Of a stretch of 64,000 nucleotides of DNA, positions 25,244 to 34,113 are shown piece by piece. Source of the stretch: Gleimia hominis (lineage in GTDB: Bacteria > Actinomycetota > Actinomycetes > Actinomycetales > Actinomycetaceae); contig NZ_JASXSX010000001.1 in assembly GCF_032085515.1 (NCBI RefSeq), forward strand, positions 62,001-126,000, read 5' to 3'. The notes below the pieces were generated by a model. It did not search any database, was not told where the DNA came from, and saw nothing but the letters and a program-made list of their open reading frames with translations. The translations under genes and the position numbers were made by a program. Every line of letters begins with the position of its first letter. Position 1 is the stretch's first letter.

Positions 25244-25694
25244 ACATCTTTCTCTTGACTCCGATTATTCTATCATGTTGCGCAGTGACCGAAGCGTCAT
25301 GCACTACCGTAACTATTGCACATCCGAATTCTTTATTAAGCCCATTCAAGAGTTTCATCATACTAGCTCAGTTTTCCACGTCCAGCGACGCTGTTGGCTC
25401 GTCAGCGAGAACCAATGGTGGACTAAGAATTATTGCGCGAGCAAAAACAGCCCTCGACTCCTCTCCTCCAAAACACCCAAGCGGTCTCTTTTGTAGAATT
25501 GATTCGATTCCCAAGGAAGAGGCAATTCGGTCGCACCTTTCCCGCCAGTTTTTTGCTCGAGATCTTGCATAAAAAAACGGTAAAGTAATGTTCTCTGCAA
25601 CGCTGAGAGCCTCAATGAGTACTGAGTCTTGAAGAACGAAACCGATTTTAACGAGTGTAACCCCAGTTGAACTTAGCGGTATCGAGAATACCAA
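25244..25694 (-). pseudogene. ABC transporter ATPase relic (LolD/MacB or bacteriocin-export type)
   Basis: The Q-loop region IGFVLQDSVLIEALSVAENI, a damaged signature (FGGEESRAVFARAI) and Walker B LVLADEPTASLD are clear, followed after an in-frame TGA by the H-loop part (AIVTVVHDASV). The Walker A part is gone, replaced upstream by an unrelated start (MNVKKKIVALALVGIL) that may be the beginning of another small gene. It cannot encode a working ATPase. Confidence 0.7.
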
Positions 25695-26460
25695 CTAAGG
25701 CAAGTGCAACAATCTTCTTCTTTACATTCATGAGAATGTCCTTTTCTATCTGTAACGAACGCAGGTCTGGTCGTGCACACCGAAAGATTATGTGGTTTAT
25801 ATCACTTTTGTCAAATTTATTGGCTTCAATATACATTTCGGGCGTTGGTTACCTACCCTTGGCTGCGGCATCTCTGTTGACGTATTCTGAGCTACTATTT
25901 TAGATCCGGTCTTCGCCGCCGGTAGGGCATTGTATCAATAGCAGAGTTCATGGGCTAACTAGGTGGATCTGCGCATGGTTCACACAGAGGAAATCTGAGT
26001 GTCGGCTCTTGTTTGCGACTATCCAAGCGGGGGCTAGAACATGAAATAAGACGATGAGAACGCTTCTGGCACGTTGTACCTGATTTCATTGGCTTCTTTG
26101 CGGATGGTAACGTTCGAATTTTCGAGCAAGATTGGGTTCAAATATGGTGTGCCCCCGTGGACATGGATAGTTAGACGTCGAAAATGATAAAAGCCGCTTG
26201 AGCTCTTGAACCCCTGTTGAGTAGGGGTTTTTGTTGTTTCTGGGGCTGTTCGCTGGGGTGCTGGAGGTTCAGTAATCGGATGCTCGTCCCCGATCTTCCC
26301 GTTGGATTGGTGCACGTTTCTGGTTGAGGGGGTCTGCTGGCGGGCTTGCTTTAGCGGATATCTGGCGAGGGGGCGTGCCCTCAATTGTGATTGATAAGAC
26401 CGTGCCCACCTTCTACCTTGTGGGGCGTTCTCGCTCGCGCGCATGTCTCCATCATCACGA
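25695..26460. other. Intergenic debris with one terminator
   Basis: No gene can be supported in this 766-bp stretch; a 154-codon minus-strand frame reaching into it has an unnatural composition. The only clear element is the hairpin at 26209-26232. Confidence 0.5.
26209..26232 (+). terminator. Rho-independent terminator
   Basis: AACCCCT at 26209-26215 pairs with AGGGGTT at 26223-26229 around a seven-base loop and runs into five T. No gene lies directly upstream on the plus strand, so it may be left over from a lost gene or insulate the restriction operon. Confidence 0.75.
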
Positions 26461-26466
26461 AGAACC

Positions 26467-26525
26467 ACATGCAAAAGTACATGTAGTATCTCGCGCATAT
26501 TGTGACGATATTTTGCATGTATTTA
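26467..26525 (+). promoter_or_regulatory. Inverted repeat operator/promoter of the antitoxin-restriction operon
   Basis: ACATGCAAAA at 26467-26476 is an exact inverted copy of TTTTGCATGT at 26511-26520. A -35-like TTGTGA near 26499 and a TATTTA-type -10 after the second arm fit a promoter across it. Phd-type antitoxins bind palindromes upstream of their own gene, so autoregulation is plausible. Confidence 0.45.
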
Positions 26526-26568
26526 TGGGAAAATGAAGCGTTGACGGTAACTCGTGGTGAAGGAGGCG

Positions 26569-26778
26569 ATGGTGCGGAAACGTACGGCGAAGAAGTCGAT
26601 GAAGCACATCAACATCGGCGACCTTGGACGTGGTCAGGCATCGAAGCTGCTTAAAGAAGTGGCTGATGGTGACGATGTGGCATACGTGTTGCGTTACGGA
26701 AAGCCTCTCGTGGTGGTCATGTCGCATGAGCGTTACGAGCGATTGATGGAAGATGGAGTTGACCCGAATGAGCACTGA
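26569..26778 (+). CDS. Phd/YefM-like antitoxin, first gene of the type I restriction operon
   Basis: A 69-residue protein with the antitoxin pattern: an N-terminal DNA-binding segment (MKHINIGDLGRGQASKLLKE), a central YVLRYGKPLVVVMSHERYERL motif and a short acidic tail. No toxin gene follows; the next gene is hsdM, whose ATG lies inside the end of this gene (11-bp overlap). GGAGG precedes the ATG closely; a GTG five codons upstream is the other start. It may act as repressor of the operon, or it may have lost a toxin partner. Confidence 0.7.
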   Translation: MVRKRTAKKSMKHINIGDLGRGQASKLLKEVADGDDVAYVLRYGKPLVVVMSHERYERLMEDGVDPNEH

Positions 26779-28816
26779 GAAAACAACGAACTATGTCAGC
26801 TTCATTTGGAAGATTGCGAACCTGCTGCGCGGTGACTACAAGGAGCACGAGTACGGAGACGTGATCTTGCCGTTCACGGTGCTCACCCGACTCGACTCCG
26901 TGCTCGTCGACACGAAGGCCGACGTGCTTGCAATCCGTGACCAGAAGGGTGTCCCGGCTGAGGTGAAGCGCATCCAATACGCGAGAGCTACCGGCTACCC
27001 GTTCTGGAACACCTCCAGGTTCACGCTGCACACGCTCAAGAACGATCCTGACAACCTGGAGGGCAACCTGCGCTCCTACGTGGAGGGCTTTTCGCGGAAC
27101 GCCCGCGACGTGCTGAAGTCCTACGACTTCTACACCGTGATCGACCGGCTAGATCGCTCCGATCTGCTCTACCAGATCGTCGACGCTTTCACCGACCCAG
27201 CCGTGGACTTCTCACCTGCAGCGGTCTCCAACGCCGACATGGGCACCATTTTCGAAGAGCTTATCCGCCGTTTCAATGAGCTCTCGAACGAAACCGCTGG
27301 CGAACACTTCACGCCCCGTGAGGTCATTAACCTCATGGTCAACATCTTGTTTGAATCGGACATGGACGTGATTTGCGAGCCAGGGTTTATGGCCTCGCTG
27401 TATGACCCAGGGGTTGGCACCGGTGGCATGCTTTCTGCCGCGATTGAACGGGCCCACGAGCTGAACGAAGGGGCGCGGATTGAGGTGTATGGGCAGGAAC
27501 TCAACCCGCAGACCTATGCGGTGGCGAAATCGGACACTCTCATCAAGGGTGAGGATGCCGACCGGATCTACTTCGGCAACTCGCTGACCGCTGACAGAAC
27601 AGCTGGACGAACGTTCAACTACATGCTGTGCAACCCACCCTTCGGCGTGGAATGGAAGAAGTACGCCGACCCGATCAAAGACGAAGCCGAGAAGCGAGGG
27701 TGGAAGGGCAGATTCGGTGCCGGCCTGCCACGTATTTCAGACGGGTCGTTCCTGTTCTTGCAACACATGATCTCGAAGATGAAGCCCTACGACCCGGCTG
27801 ATACCCAGAACGCGCCAGGCACCCGGATCGGGATCGTGTTCAATGGATCACCATTGTTCACCGGCGCGGCAGGCTCGGGTGAGTCGAACATTCGCCGCTG
27901 GATTCTTGAAAACGACTGGCTGGAAGCCATCATCGCCCTGCCTGACCAGATGTTCTACAACACCGGTATCCTCACCTACGTTTGGGTGCTCTCCAACCGC
28001 AAAGCGTCAATCCGCAAAAACAAGGTGCAACTAATCGACGCCACCGGACTCTTCGCCAGGATGCGCAAACCCCTGGGTGAAAAACGCAAATACTTGACCG
28101 AGGACAACATTGCCCAAATCGCGCGCATCTACGGCGACTTTACCGAGGACGAGCACTCTAAGATCTTTGACACCTGCGAGTTCGGCTTCCATGAAGTCAC
28201 GGTGGAACGTCCACTACGTTTGAACTTCACCGCCACACCCGAACGAATTGAGCGACTGTGGGAACAAACCGCGTTCAAGAACCTTGCCAGCTCGAAGAAA
28301 CGCAGCGAGCCTGCACGCAGCGCCGAAATCCAAGCAGGCAAGAACGCCCAGACTGCTATCGTCAGTGCGCTCGATAGCCTTGACGGTGAGGCGGTGTGGA
28401 AGAACCGCGACGAATTCACGAAGGTCCTCAAAGCCTCTTTCAAGGAGTATGGTTTGACGGTGCGCGCCCCGCTGCTAAAAGCGATCGTGACGGCCCTGGG
28501 TGAAACCGACCCGAGTGCTGACATCTGCCGCGACGCCAAGGGCAACCCGGAACCTGACCCGGCGCTACGTGACACCGAGCAAATCCCACTTGCCGAAGAC
28601 ATCGACGCCTACATCCAGCGAGAAGTCATCCCGTACGCCCCAGACGCCTACGTCGACCCCGGCAAGACCAAGATCGGCTACGAGATCCCCTTCACCCGCT
28701 ACTTCTACCAGTACGAAGAACTCGGTGACCCCACCGAAACCCTGGCCGAAATCCAAACCCTCGGAGCCGAAATCCAAGCCTCCATCGCCAAACTCTTCAA
28801 CGAGCAGGTGAACTAA
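26768..28816 (+). CDS. hsdM: Type I restriction-modification DNA methyltransferase subunit
   Basis: HsdM methylates adenine (N6) within the sequence recognised by HsdS and is needed for restriction too. The 682-residue protein has the N-terminal HsdM domain (about 10-140), SAM motif I DPGVGTGGML near residue 220 and catalytic NPPFG near residue 293. It is intact and of normal length for the group. The start at 26768 lies inside the antitoxin gene; the stop is followed at once by hsdS. Confidence 0.95.
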   Translation: MSTEKTTNYVSFIWKIANLLRGDYKEHEYGDVILPFTVLTRLDSVLVDTKADVLAIRDQKGVPAEVKRIQYARATGYPFWNTSRFTLHTLKNDPDNLEGNLRSYVEGFSRNARDVLKSYDFYTVIDRLDRSDLLYQIVDAFTDPAVDFSPAAVSNADMGTIFEELIRRFNELSNETAGEHFTPREVINLMVNILFESDMDVICEPGFMASLYDPGVGTGGMLSAAIERAHELNEGARIEVYGQELNPQTYAVAKSDTLIKGEDADRIYFGNSLTADRTAGRTFNYMLCNPPFGVEWKKYADPIKDEAEKRGWKGRFGAGLPRISDGSFLFLQHMISKMKPYDPADTQNAPGTRIGIVFNGSPLFTGAAGSGESNIRRWILENDWLEAIIALPDQMFYNTGILTYVWVLSNRKASIRKNKVQLIDATGLFARMRKPLGEKRKYLTEDNIAQIARIYGDFTEDEHSKIFDTCEFGFHEVTVERPLRLNFTATPERIERLWEQTAFKNLASSKKRSEPARSAEIQAGKNAQTAIVSALDSLDGEAVWKNRDEFTKVLKASFKEYGLTVRAPLLKAIVTALGETDPSADICRDAKGNPEPDPALRDTEQIPLAEDIDAYIQREVIPYAPDAYVDPGKTKIGYEIPFTRYFYQYEELGDPTETLAEIQTLGAEIQASIAKLFNEQVN

Positions 28817-29558
28817 ATGGAGGTCTACGAACACTACAAAGACAGCGGCGTTCCGTGGATTGGTGAGATTCCGACAGACTGGGCAGTAGAGAAAACGAAA
28901 TATCAATTTGAGATTCGTAAACGCCAAGTTAAGCATGATGGACAGACCATCCTGTCCATTACCCAGAAGCGTGGCAGATCCAGACGCTTTCGAATATGAC
29001 AGATGAGAACAAAACGAAGAACAAGGATCTTTCGGAGAGTAATCTCCTGAGCCTTAGCTACGGTTCTATCATTCGCAAGGATATTAATCTGGCTTTGGGC
29101 TGTTGCCAGCTTCATTTGATGCTTATCAAATCGTTAATCCTGGGTATGTAGTTCTACGCATGACCGATCTGCAAAATGACAAGAGAAGCCTGCGCAGTGG
29201 TTACGTGAGTGAACGTGGAATCATCACAGGAGCATACATTGGGCTTATTCCCAGGGCTCAGATAGATCCGCGATTCCTTGGATGGATGATGCGCGCTTAC
29301 GATCTAAAGAAGATGTTCTACGGGCTTGGATCTGGTGTGCGCCAGTCGTTGAACTATTCAGAACTAAGGAAACTGCCAACACTTCTTCCGCCGCTTCGCG
29401 AGCAGGAAGCTATTGCGGCTCACCTTGACACGAAGACAGCAGAAATTGACGGCTTGATTGGCGATATTGACCGTCAGATTGAGTTGTTGGGGCGGTATCG
29501 CAAGCAGGTTATTAATGATGTGGTGACGGGCAAGGTCCGCGTTAGTGAGGAGGCATGA
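28817..29558 (+). pseudogene. hsdS: Type I restriction specificity subunit, broken and half-sized
   Basis: The 5' part (KDSGVPWIGEIPTDWAVEKT to ILSITQK) is in frame with the ATG at 28817 but ends at 28999. A second piece (NKDLSESNLLSLSYGSIIRK) lies in another frame, and the third (LLPASFDAYQIVNPGYVVLR to the end) in a third, starting near 29103. The 3' part has the conserved coiled-coil (LPPLREQEAIAAHLDTKTAE). There is only one target-recognition domain, and it looks like the start of one type joined to the rest of another. A working HsdS is unlikely unless the shifts are sequencing errors. Confidence 0.85.
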
Positions 29559-32500
29559 TGGATACGTCGGAGCGCAGGTTTGAGTCCGAGATCGAATACT
29601 GGCTGACTACCCAGGGATCGGAGTTTGACCGGTTTGAGACGCGTGACCCGCAGGGTTTTGATCGTGAGCTGTGCCTGTATCCAGCTGACCTGATCCGGTT
29701 TGTGAAGGTTGCTCAGCCGGATCAGTGGGCGAAGTTGGAGCGCACTTACCGAGGGAACGCGGAGCAGAAGTTTCTGAAGCGTGTCGCTGCGCAGCTTGAT
29801 CAGCGTGGTGTGATCGATGTGTTGCGCCGTGGCATTGAGGATGTGGGTGCTCGGTTCAAGCTGGTGTATTTCGCGCCCGGCACTGACTTGAACGAGGTGC
29901 TTGCTGAGAAGTATTGGGCGAACGAGATGAGCATCGTGCGCCAGCTGCGTTATTCAACGCGCAGTGAGAACTCGGTTGACACGGTGCTGTTGGTGAACGG
30001 CATCCCAGTGGTGACACTCGAGTTGAAGAATCTGTTGACCGGCCAGACGTACCGCGACGCGATCGCCCAGTACAAGCGGGATCGCCCGTCCTCGGAGCCG
30101 TTGTTTGGGTTGAACCGGCGTGCGGTGGTGCACTTCGCGGTTGACACCGATGAGGTGTGGATGACCACGAAACTTGCCGGCCAAGATACGGTGTTCCTGC
30201 CGTTCAACCGGGGCTTCCAGAACGGTGCCGGGAATTCTGCGGTGGAGGGGAAGTTCAAGACCTCGTACTTGTGGGAGCAGGTGCTGGCAAAGGATTCGCT
30301 GCTGGACATTTTGCACCGGTTCGTGCAGTTCGTGCCCGGCAAGACACCCGAGGGGCGTCCTGCGAAGTCGAAAGACAAGGTGATCTTCCCGCGCTACCAC
30401 CAGCTCGATGCGGTCCGCAAACTCATCGCGGACGCGAAGGCGAACGGTGCTGGCCATAACTATTTGGTGCAGCACTCGGCCGGGTCGGGCAAGTCGAACA
30501 CGATCGCGTGGCTGGCTCACCACCTGTCAAACCTGCATGATGACGAACAGCGGGTGGTGTTCGATTCGATCATTGTGATCACTGACCGGAGGGTGTTGGA
30601 CAAGCAACTCCAGGACACGGTCTTTTCGATGGATCACACCGCCGGTGTGGTGGTGAAGGTCGACAAGAACGCCCGCCAGCTCACTGATGCGCTGGGTCGG
30701 GGTGCTCGGATCATCATTTCGACGTTGCAGAAGTTCCCGTTCGTTGACGTGTCCAACATCGCGACGGCTGGGAAGCGGTTCGCGGTGATTGTGGATGAGG
30801 CACACTCGTCGCAGACCGGGCAGGCATCTGAGCGGCTCAAGCAGGTGCTGGCTGACACTGCCCAAGCGGGTCAGGAGTCCGAGGCGGAGCTGCTGGATCG
30901 TTACGCTCGAGCTGAGGCTCAGGTAGAGGCCGAGGAGCTCGAGGTTGACGAACAGATCGCGGCGGAGATGGCCACTCACGGCCGTCAGCCGAATCTATCG
31001 TTCTTCGCGTTCACGGCCACCCCGAAGCAAAAGACCCTGGAGATTTTCGGAACCCCGGTAGCTGAGGGTACTCCGCGTCCTTTCCATGTGTATTCGATGA
31101 AGCAGGCGATCGAGGAAGGTTTCATCCTCGACGTGCTGGCAAATTACACCACCTACCAGACGTACTACAAGGTTGGTAAGGCCACCGCTGACGATCCGGA
31201 GTACGCCAAGAAGCAGGCAAACAAGGCGCTGGGCAAGTACTTAGCCCTGCATCCGCACAATCTGCGGCAGAAGGCCGAGATCATCATCGAGCACTTCCGC
31301 AGCAACGTGGCGCACAAGATCGGCGGCAAAGCCAAGGCAATGCTGGTGACCGGCTCCCGGTTGCACGCTGTGCGCTACTACTTCGCGTTCGCCAACTACA
31401 TCAAAGCCAAGGGCTACACCGACCTGGGTGTGCTGGTGGCGTTCTCCGGCACCGTCAAAGACGATGGGCAGGACTACACCGAGGAACAACTCAACGGCTT
31501 CCCCGAAGCCGAGCTGCCAGACCGGTTCGACACCGGTGAGTACCAGATTCTGCTGGTGGCCGAGAAATACCAGACCGGATTCGACCAGCCCCTGCTGCAG
31601 ACCATGTATGTGGACAAGAAGCTCCACGGGGTCAAGGCCGTGCAGACCCTGTCGCGGATCAACCGGATGTGCCCGGGCAAGTCAGATACGTTCGTGTTGG
31701 ACTTCGTCAACAGCGCTGACGACATTCAGGCGGCGTTCCAAGACTATTACGTGTCGACCTCGATCAGCGAGGAAACCGACCCGAACATCGTCTACGACCT
31801 CTACCACCTGATCGCCTCCTACCAGCTGTGGCGAGACGAAGAAATCGACGGATTCGCGACCGTGTTCTTCAGAGAGCAAAAACAGCAGACCAACCTCGAC
31901 TTCGGCAGGCTCAACGCCTACCTCGACCCTGCGGTCGACCGCTTTGACGCGCTTGACGACGAGGAAAAGCTCGAGGTGCGCTCGGCGTTCAACAAGTTCA
32001 ACCGCAACTACGAGTTCTTGACCCACATCATCCGCTTCGACGACGAGCAACTGCATAAGTTCGCCGCATACGCGAAGCTGCTGACCCGCAAGCTCCACAT
32101 CGACGGCGACCCTGCCCCACACCTGGATGATGAGGTCACCTTGCAGTACTACCGGCTCCAGTCGGTCTACGAGGGTTCCATCGACCTACAAGACCAGGTG
32201 GGTGAGTTGAACAACTCGCCCAAGCTGAGCATGCCCACCGAAGACGACCGCGAGCGACTCTCCAAGATCCTCGACTCCCTCAACGAACGATGGGGCACCG
32301 AGTTCACCAACATGGACAAAGTGCTCGAACAGGTCGCCGACGACCTCGCCCAAGACAACGAGATCCAGCTGCGGGCCCATAACCCGCTCGACCTGTTCAA
32401 GATCATCTACGAGGAGAAGATGCCCGACGTCATGCTGGCGCGGATGACCCAGAATCACGACTTCTCCATGAAGTACCTGTCGGACAAAGCCTTCCGCGCC

Positions 32501-32584
32501 GACGTGGACGCGATCCTGCTCCCGCTCATCCACGACCGCCTCAACCGACCCCGGCACGAGGACAGCCAGCGAGACGGCTCCTGA
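29555..32584 (+). CDS. hsdR: Type I restriction endonuclease subunit R
   Basis: HsdR is the ATP-driven translocase and nuclease of the complex. The 1009-residue protein has the nuclease site near residue 150 (VTLELKN, of the PD-(D/E)xK type), Walker A QHSAGSGKSNTIAWL near 310, DEAH-box VDEAHSSQTG near 412, helicase motifs in the middle and the usual C-terminal domain that binds HsdM. The ATG overlaps the hsdS stop (ATGA). It looks intact, but restriction would need a working HsdS. Confidence 0.95.
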   Translation: MMDTSERRFESEIEYWLTTQGSEFDRFETRDPQGFDRELCLYPADLIRFVKVAQPDQWAKLERTYRGNAEQKFLKRVAAQLDQRGVIDVLRRGIEDVGARFKLVYFAPGTDLNEVLAEKYWANEMSIVRQLRYSTRSENSVDTVLLVNGIPVVTLELKNLLTGQTYRDAIAQYKRDRPSSEPLFGLNRRAVVHFAVDTDEVWMTTKLAGQDTVFLPFNRGFQNGAGNSAVEGKFKTSYLWEQVLAKDSLLDILHRFVQFVPGKTPEGRPAKSKDKVIFPRYHQLDAVRKLIADAKANGAGHNYLVQHSAGSGKSNTIAWLAHHLSNLHDDEQRVVFDSIIVITDRRVLDKQLQDTVFSMDHTAGVVVKVDKNARQLTDALGRGARIIISTLQKFPFVDVSNIATAGKRFAVIVDEAHSSQTGQASERLKQVLADTAQAGQESEAELLDRYARAEAQVEAEELEVDEQIAAEMATHGRQPNLSFFAFTATPKQKTLEIFGTPVAEGTPRPFHVYSMKQAIEEGFILDVLANYTTYQTYYKVGKATADDPEYAKKQANKALGKYLALHPHNLRQKAEIIIEHFRSNVAHKIGGKAKAMLVTGSRLHAVRYYFAFANYIKAKGYTDLGVLVAFSGTVKDDGQDYTEEQLNGFPEAELPDRFDTGEYQILLVAEKYQTGFDQPLLQTMYVDKKLHGVKAVQTLSRINRMCPGKSDTFVLDFVNSADDIQAAFQDYYVSTSISEETDPNIVYDLYHLIASYQLWRDEEIDGFATVFFREQKQQTNLDFGRLNAYLDPAVDRFDALDDEEKLEVRSAFNKFNRNYEFLTHIIRFDDEQLHKFAAYAKLLTRKLHIDGDPAPHLDDEVTLQYYRLQSVYEGSIDLQDQVGELNNSPKLSMPTEDDRERLSKILDSLNERWGTEFTNMDKVLEQVADDLAQDNEIQLRAHNPLDLFKIIYEEKMPDVMLARMTQNHDFSMKYLSDKAFRADVDAILLPLIHDRLNRPRHEDSQRDGS

Positions 32585-32593
32585 TCCGTAGAC

Positions 32594-32632
32594 TTGCACC
32601 AGTTAACTTCACGTGTTAGCTTAGTTGCTAAC
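32594..32632 (+). promoter_or_regulatory. Promoter and 18-bp operator of the XRE repressor gene
   Basis: TTGCAC (32594-32599) and TAGCTT (32617-32622) are 17 bp apart, a good sigma-70 promoter. The palindrome GTTAGCTTAGTTGCTAAC at 32615-32632 covers the -10. A copy with 16 of 18 identical positions lies at 33740-33757 in the opposite sense, so this is probably the binding site of the XRE protein encoded next to it. Confidence 0.65.
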
Positions 32633-32653
32633 AGACGTGAGGAGGCTGTTCCA

Positions 32654-33031
32654 ATGACCAAACCAGAAAGCTTCGGTGCCTTCCTGGAAGCACATAGGAA
32701 GACGCAGGGCTTAACCATGCGCAAATTCGCGGACGCCATCGGTGTGACCGCTCCGTACCTGAGTGACATCGAGAAAGGGCGCCGGGCTGCCCCGGACGGC
32801 AAGCTGGGGGACATCGCCGAGACGTTGCGACTCTCCCGCTCCGAGAGGGAGCGGATGTATGACCTGGCAGCATTGACTCGCGAGAACCAGGTGTCTACCG
32901 ACCTGTCGGGCTACATTATGCAAACCGACATGGCTCGCGTCGCTCTTCGCCGGGCAAAAGAACATGACCTGAGTGACCAGCAGTGGCGGGACATCATCGA
33001 CATCATTGAAGGCGGGGAAGCTGACCAGTGA
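32654..33031 (+). CDS. XRE-family repressor, probable prophage immunity repressor
   Basis: A 125-residue DNA-binding protein with a Cro/CI-type helix-turn-helix at about residues 20-45 (TMRKFADAIGVTAPYLSDIE). The start at 32654 has GGAGG nine bases upstream. Its stop overlaps the start of an ImmA/IrrE protease gene by four bases. In ICEBs1 and many phages, an ImmR repressor of this kind holds the element silent until ImmA cuts it after DNA damage. Two 18-bp palindromes, one before this gene and one before the phage early operon, support that role here. Confidence 0.88.
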   Translation: MTKPESFGAFLEAHRKTQGLTMRKFADAIGVTAPYLSDIEKGRRAAPDGKLGDIAETLRLSRSERERMYDLAALTRENQVSTDLSGYIMQTDMARVALRRAKEHDLSDQQWRDIIDIIEGGEADQ

Positions 33032-33699
33032 GCCTTGACCCCAAATACCTCAGTAAGGAGCGACTCGAGGCTCGCGCAGAGAAGGAGCTCGAGAAATTCG
33101 CCGGTGGCGCTCAACTGGTAGCGCCTATCCCGCTCGACGTCGACAGCTTCGCCGAGTTTCACCTGGGAGCGGCACTGGACTATCAGCGGCTTTCGTCGGA
33201 CGGCAGCGTGCTTGGAATGTCGATCTTCCAGGAGCTGTCCATCCCCATCTTCGAGTCTACCGGCGCAAGGGTTGACATCGCTTTTCCAGAACGAACAATC
33301 GTTATCGACGACGATGCCTTGCGTGACTCCCCGGACAGTCGACTGCGTTTCACGATTGCCCACGAGTGTGCTCACCTCCTTCTGCATCGGCATATCTACT
33401 ACCGAGACCCTCGGATGAAGTGCAAGGGAGAAACAGGGTATCGCCCGTTCACCACTACCTCGGAGGGCGTTCGCACTGACAAGGTTGATCGCGCCGAGTT
33501 CCAAGCCAACTACCTCGGGGCTGCGCTGCTCATGCCCCGCGACCCGTTCTCGCAGGCATTCACCGAGCTTGCCCCCGAAGGCTGGCGATCATTGGATGAG
33601 CGACGCAAGCGCCGTGTCGTCCGGGAACTCGCTGGGACTTTCGAGGTTTCTAAGCAGGCTGCCGCAATCCGCATCAAGAACCTGAAGCTCACCGCGTAA
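33028..33699 (+). CDS. ImmA/IrrE-family metallopeptidase
   Basis: A 223-residue zinc protease with HECAH at 112-116 and a following glutamate region (DRAEFQANYLGAALLMP) that completes the M78 site. The GTG start overlaps the repressor stop. It should cleave the adjacent repressor on an inducing signal and so free the early operon at 33776. The stretch after residue 190 (FEVSKQAAAIRIKNL) resembles a winged-helix end found in several family members. Confidence 0.9.
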   Translation: MSLDPKYLSKERLEARAEKELEKFAGGAQLVAPIPLDVDSFAEFHLGAALDYQRLSSDGSVLGMSIFQELSIPIFESTGARVDIAFPERTIVIDDDALRDSPDSRLRFTIAHECAHLLLHRHIYYRDPRMKCKGETGYRPFTTTSEGVRTDKVDRAEFQANYLGAALLMPRDPFSQAFTELAPEGWRSLDERRKRRVVRELAGTFEVSKQAAAIRIKNLKLTA

Positions 33700-33737
33700 T
33701 TCATTCGCTACGAGTCGGGTTCTCTTTTTTACCCATG

Positions 33738-33765
33738 TTGTAAGCAACTTAGCTAACTAGTGAAT
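33738..33765 (+). promoter_or_regulatory. Early promoter with second repressor operator
   Basis: GTTAGCTAAGTTGCTTAC, on the minus strand of 33740-33757, matches the operator before the repressor gene at 16 of 18 positions. It overlaps a likely -35 TTGTAA (33738-33743) and the spacer before GTGAAT (33760-33765). It is placed to block the start of the phage early operon. Confidence 0.6.
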
Positions 33766-33775
33766 AGGAGGTGTT

Positions 33776-33946
33776 ATGGAAACAGTAAAGAACGCGGGAG
33801 GCAAAACGATTTGCCGTGTCGACCTAGAGCGTAGGCAGATCGAGATCGTCCATAAGGGATTCCTCTCCCGGCTCTGGTTCGACGACTGCGGGGGCTTTCA
33901 TCAATGTCACGAACGACGGCCCCCACCTGAACCGCACTATCGATAA
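33776..33946 (+). CDS. 56-residue phage early protein
   Basis: A short gene behind a perfect AGGAGG at the head of the early operon. It encodes METVKNAGGKTICRVDLERR and a His/Cys-containing second half (DDCGGFHQCHERR). The CRVDLERRQIEIVHKG segment resembles tiny proteins that precede the sigma-like gene in related replication modules. Function is unknown. The last 15 residues are Pro/Arg-rich, perhaps after a late frameshift. Confidence 0.6.
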   Translation: METVKNAGGKTICRVDLERRQIEIVHKGFLSRLWFDDCGGFHQCHERRPPPEPHYR

Positions 33947-34000
33947 CCCACTGAAACACAACTGAATACCGACATAAACAGTTCGATCCGCAGAACCGCT

Positions 34001-34056
34001 AGACGGGCAAGGATCACGCATTACCTCGACTTTGAGGCGCGTGAACCTGCCCGTCT
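34001..34056 (+). ncRNA. Nested hairpin in the leader of the sigma-like gene
   Basis: Three stems nest inside each other: AGACGGGCA (34001-34009) with its complement at 34048-34056, CACGC (34015-34019) with GCGTG (34039-34043), and CCTC (34024-34027) with GAGG (34034-34037). It lies 58 bases before the sigma-like gene in a 167-bp gap. It could be an attenuator, a protein-binding leader or a small RNA; no T-run follows. Confidence 0.45.
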
Positions 34057-34113
34057 TGCCGTTTCTGCGGCGTTGCGGACTCCTGCGGATCCCAATCCGA
34101 CAGGAGATCCCCA

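Noticed and set aside
26034..26498. A 154-codon minus-strand open frame before the restriction operon
   Set aside because: It runs across the terminator at 26209-26232 and the operator of the next operon, and its composition (Pro, Gln, Thr, Arg stretches) is unlike a real protein.
24532..33776. Search for an integrase, excisionase or tRNA attachment site at the left prophage border
   Set aside because: No recombinase motifs or tRNA-like ends were found; the integrase is probably beyond the right edge, so the left border stays undefined.
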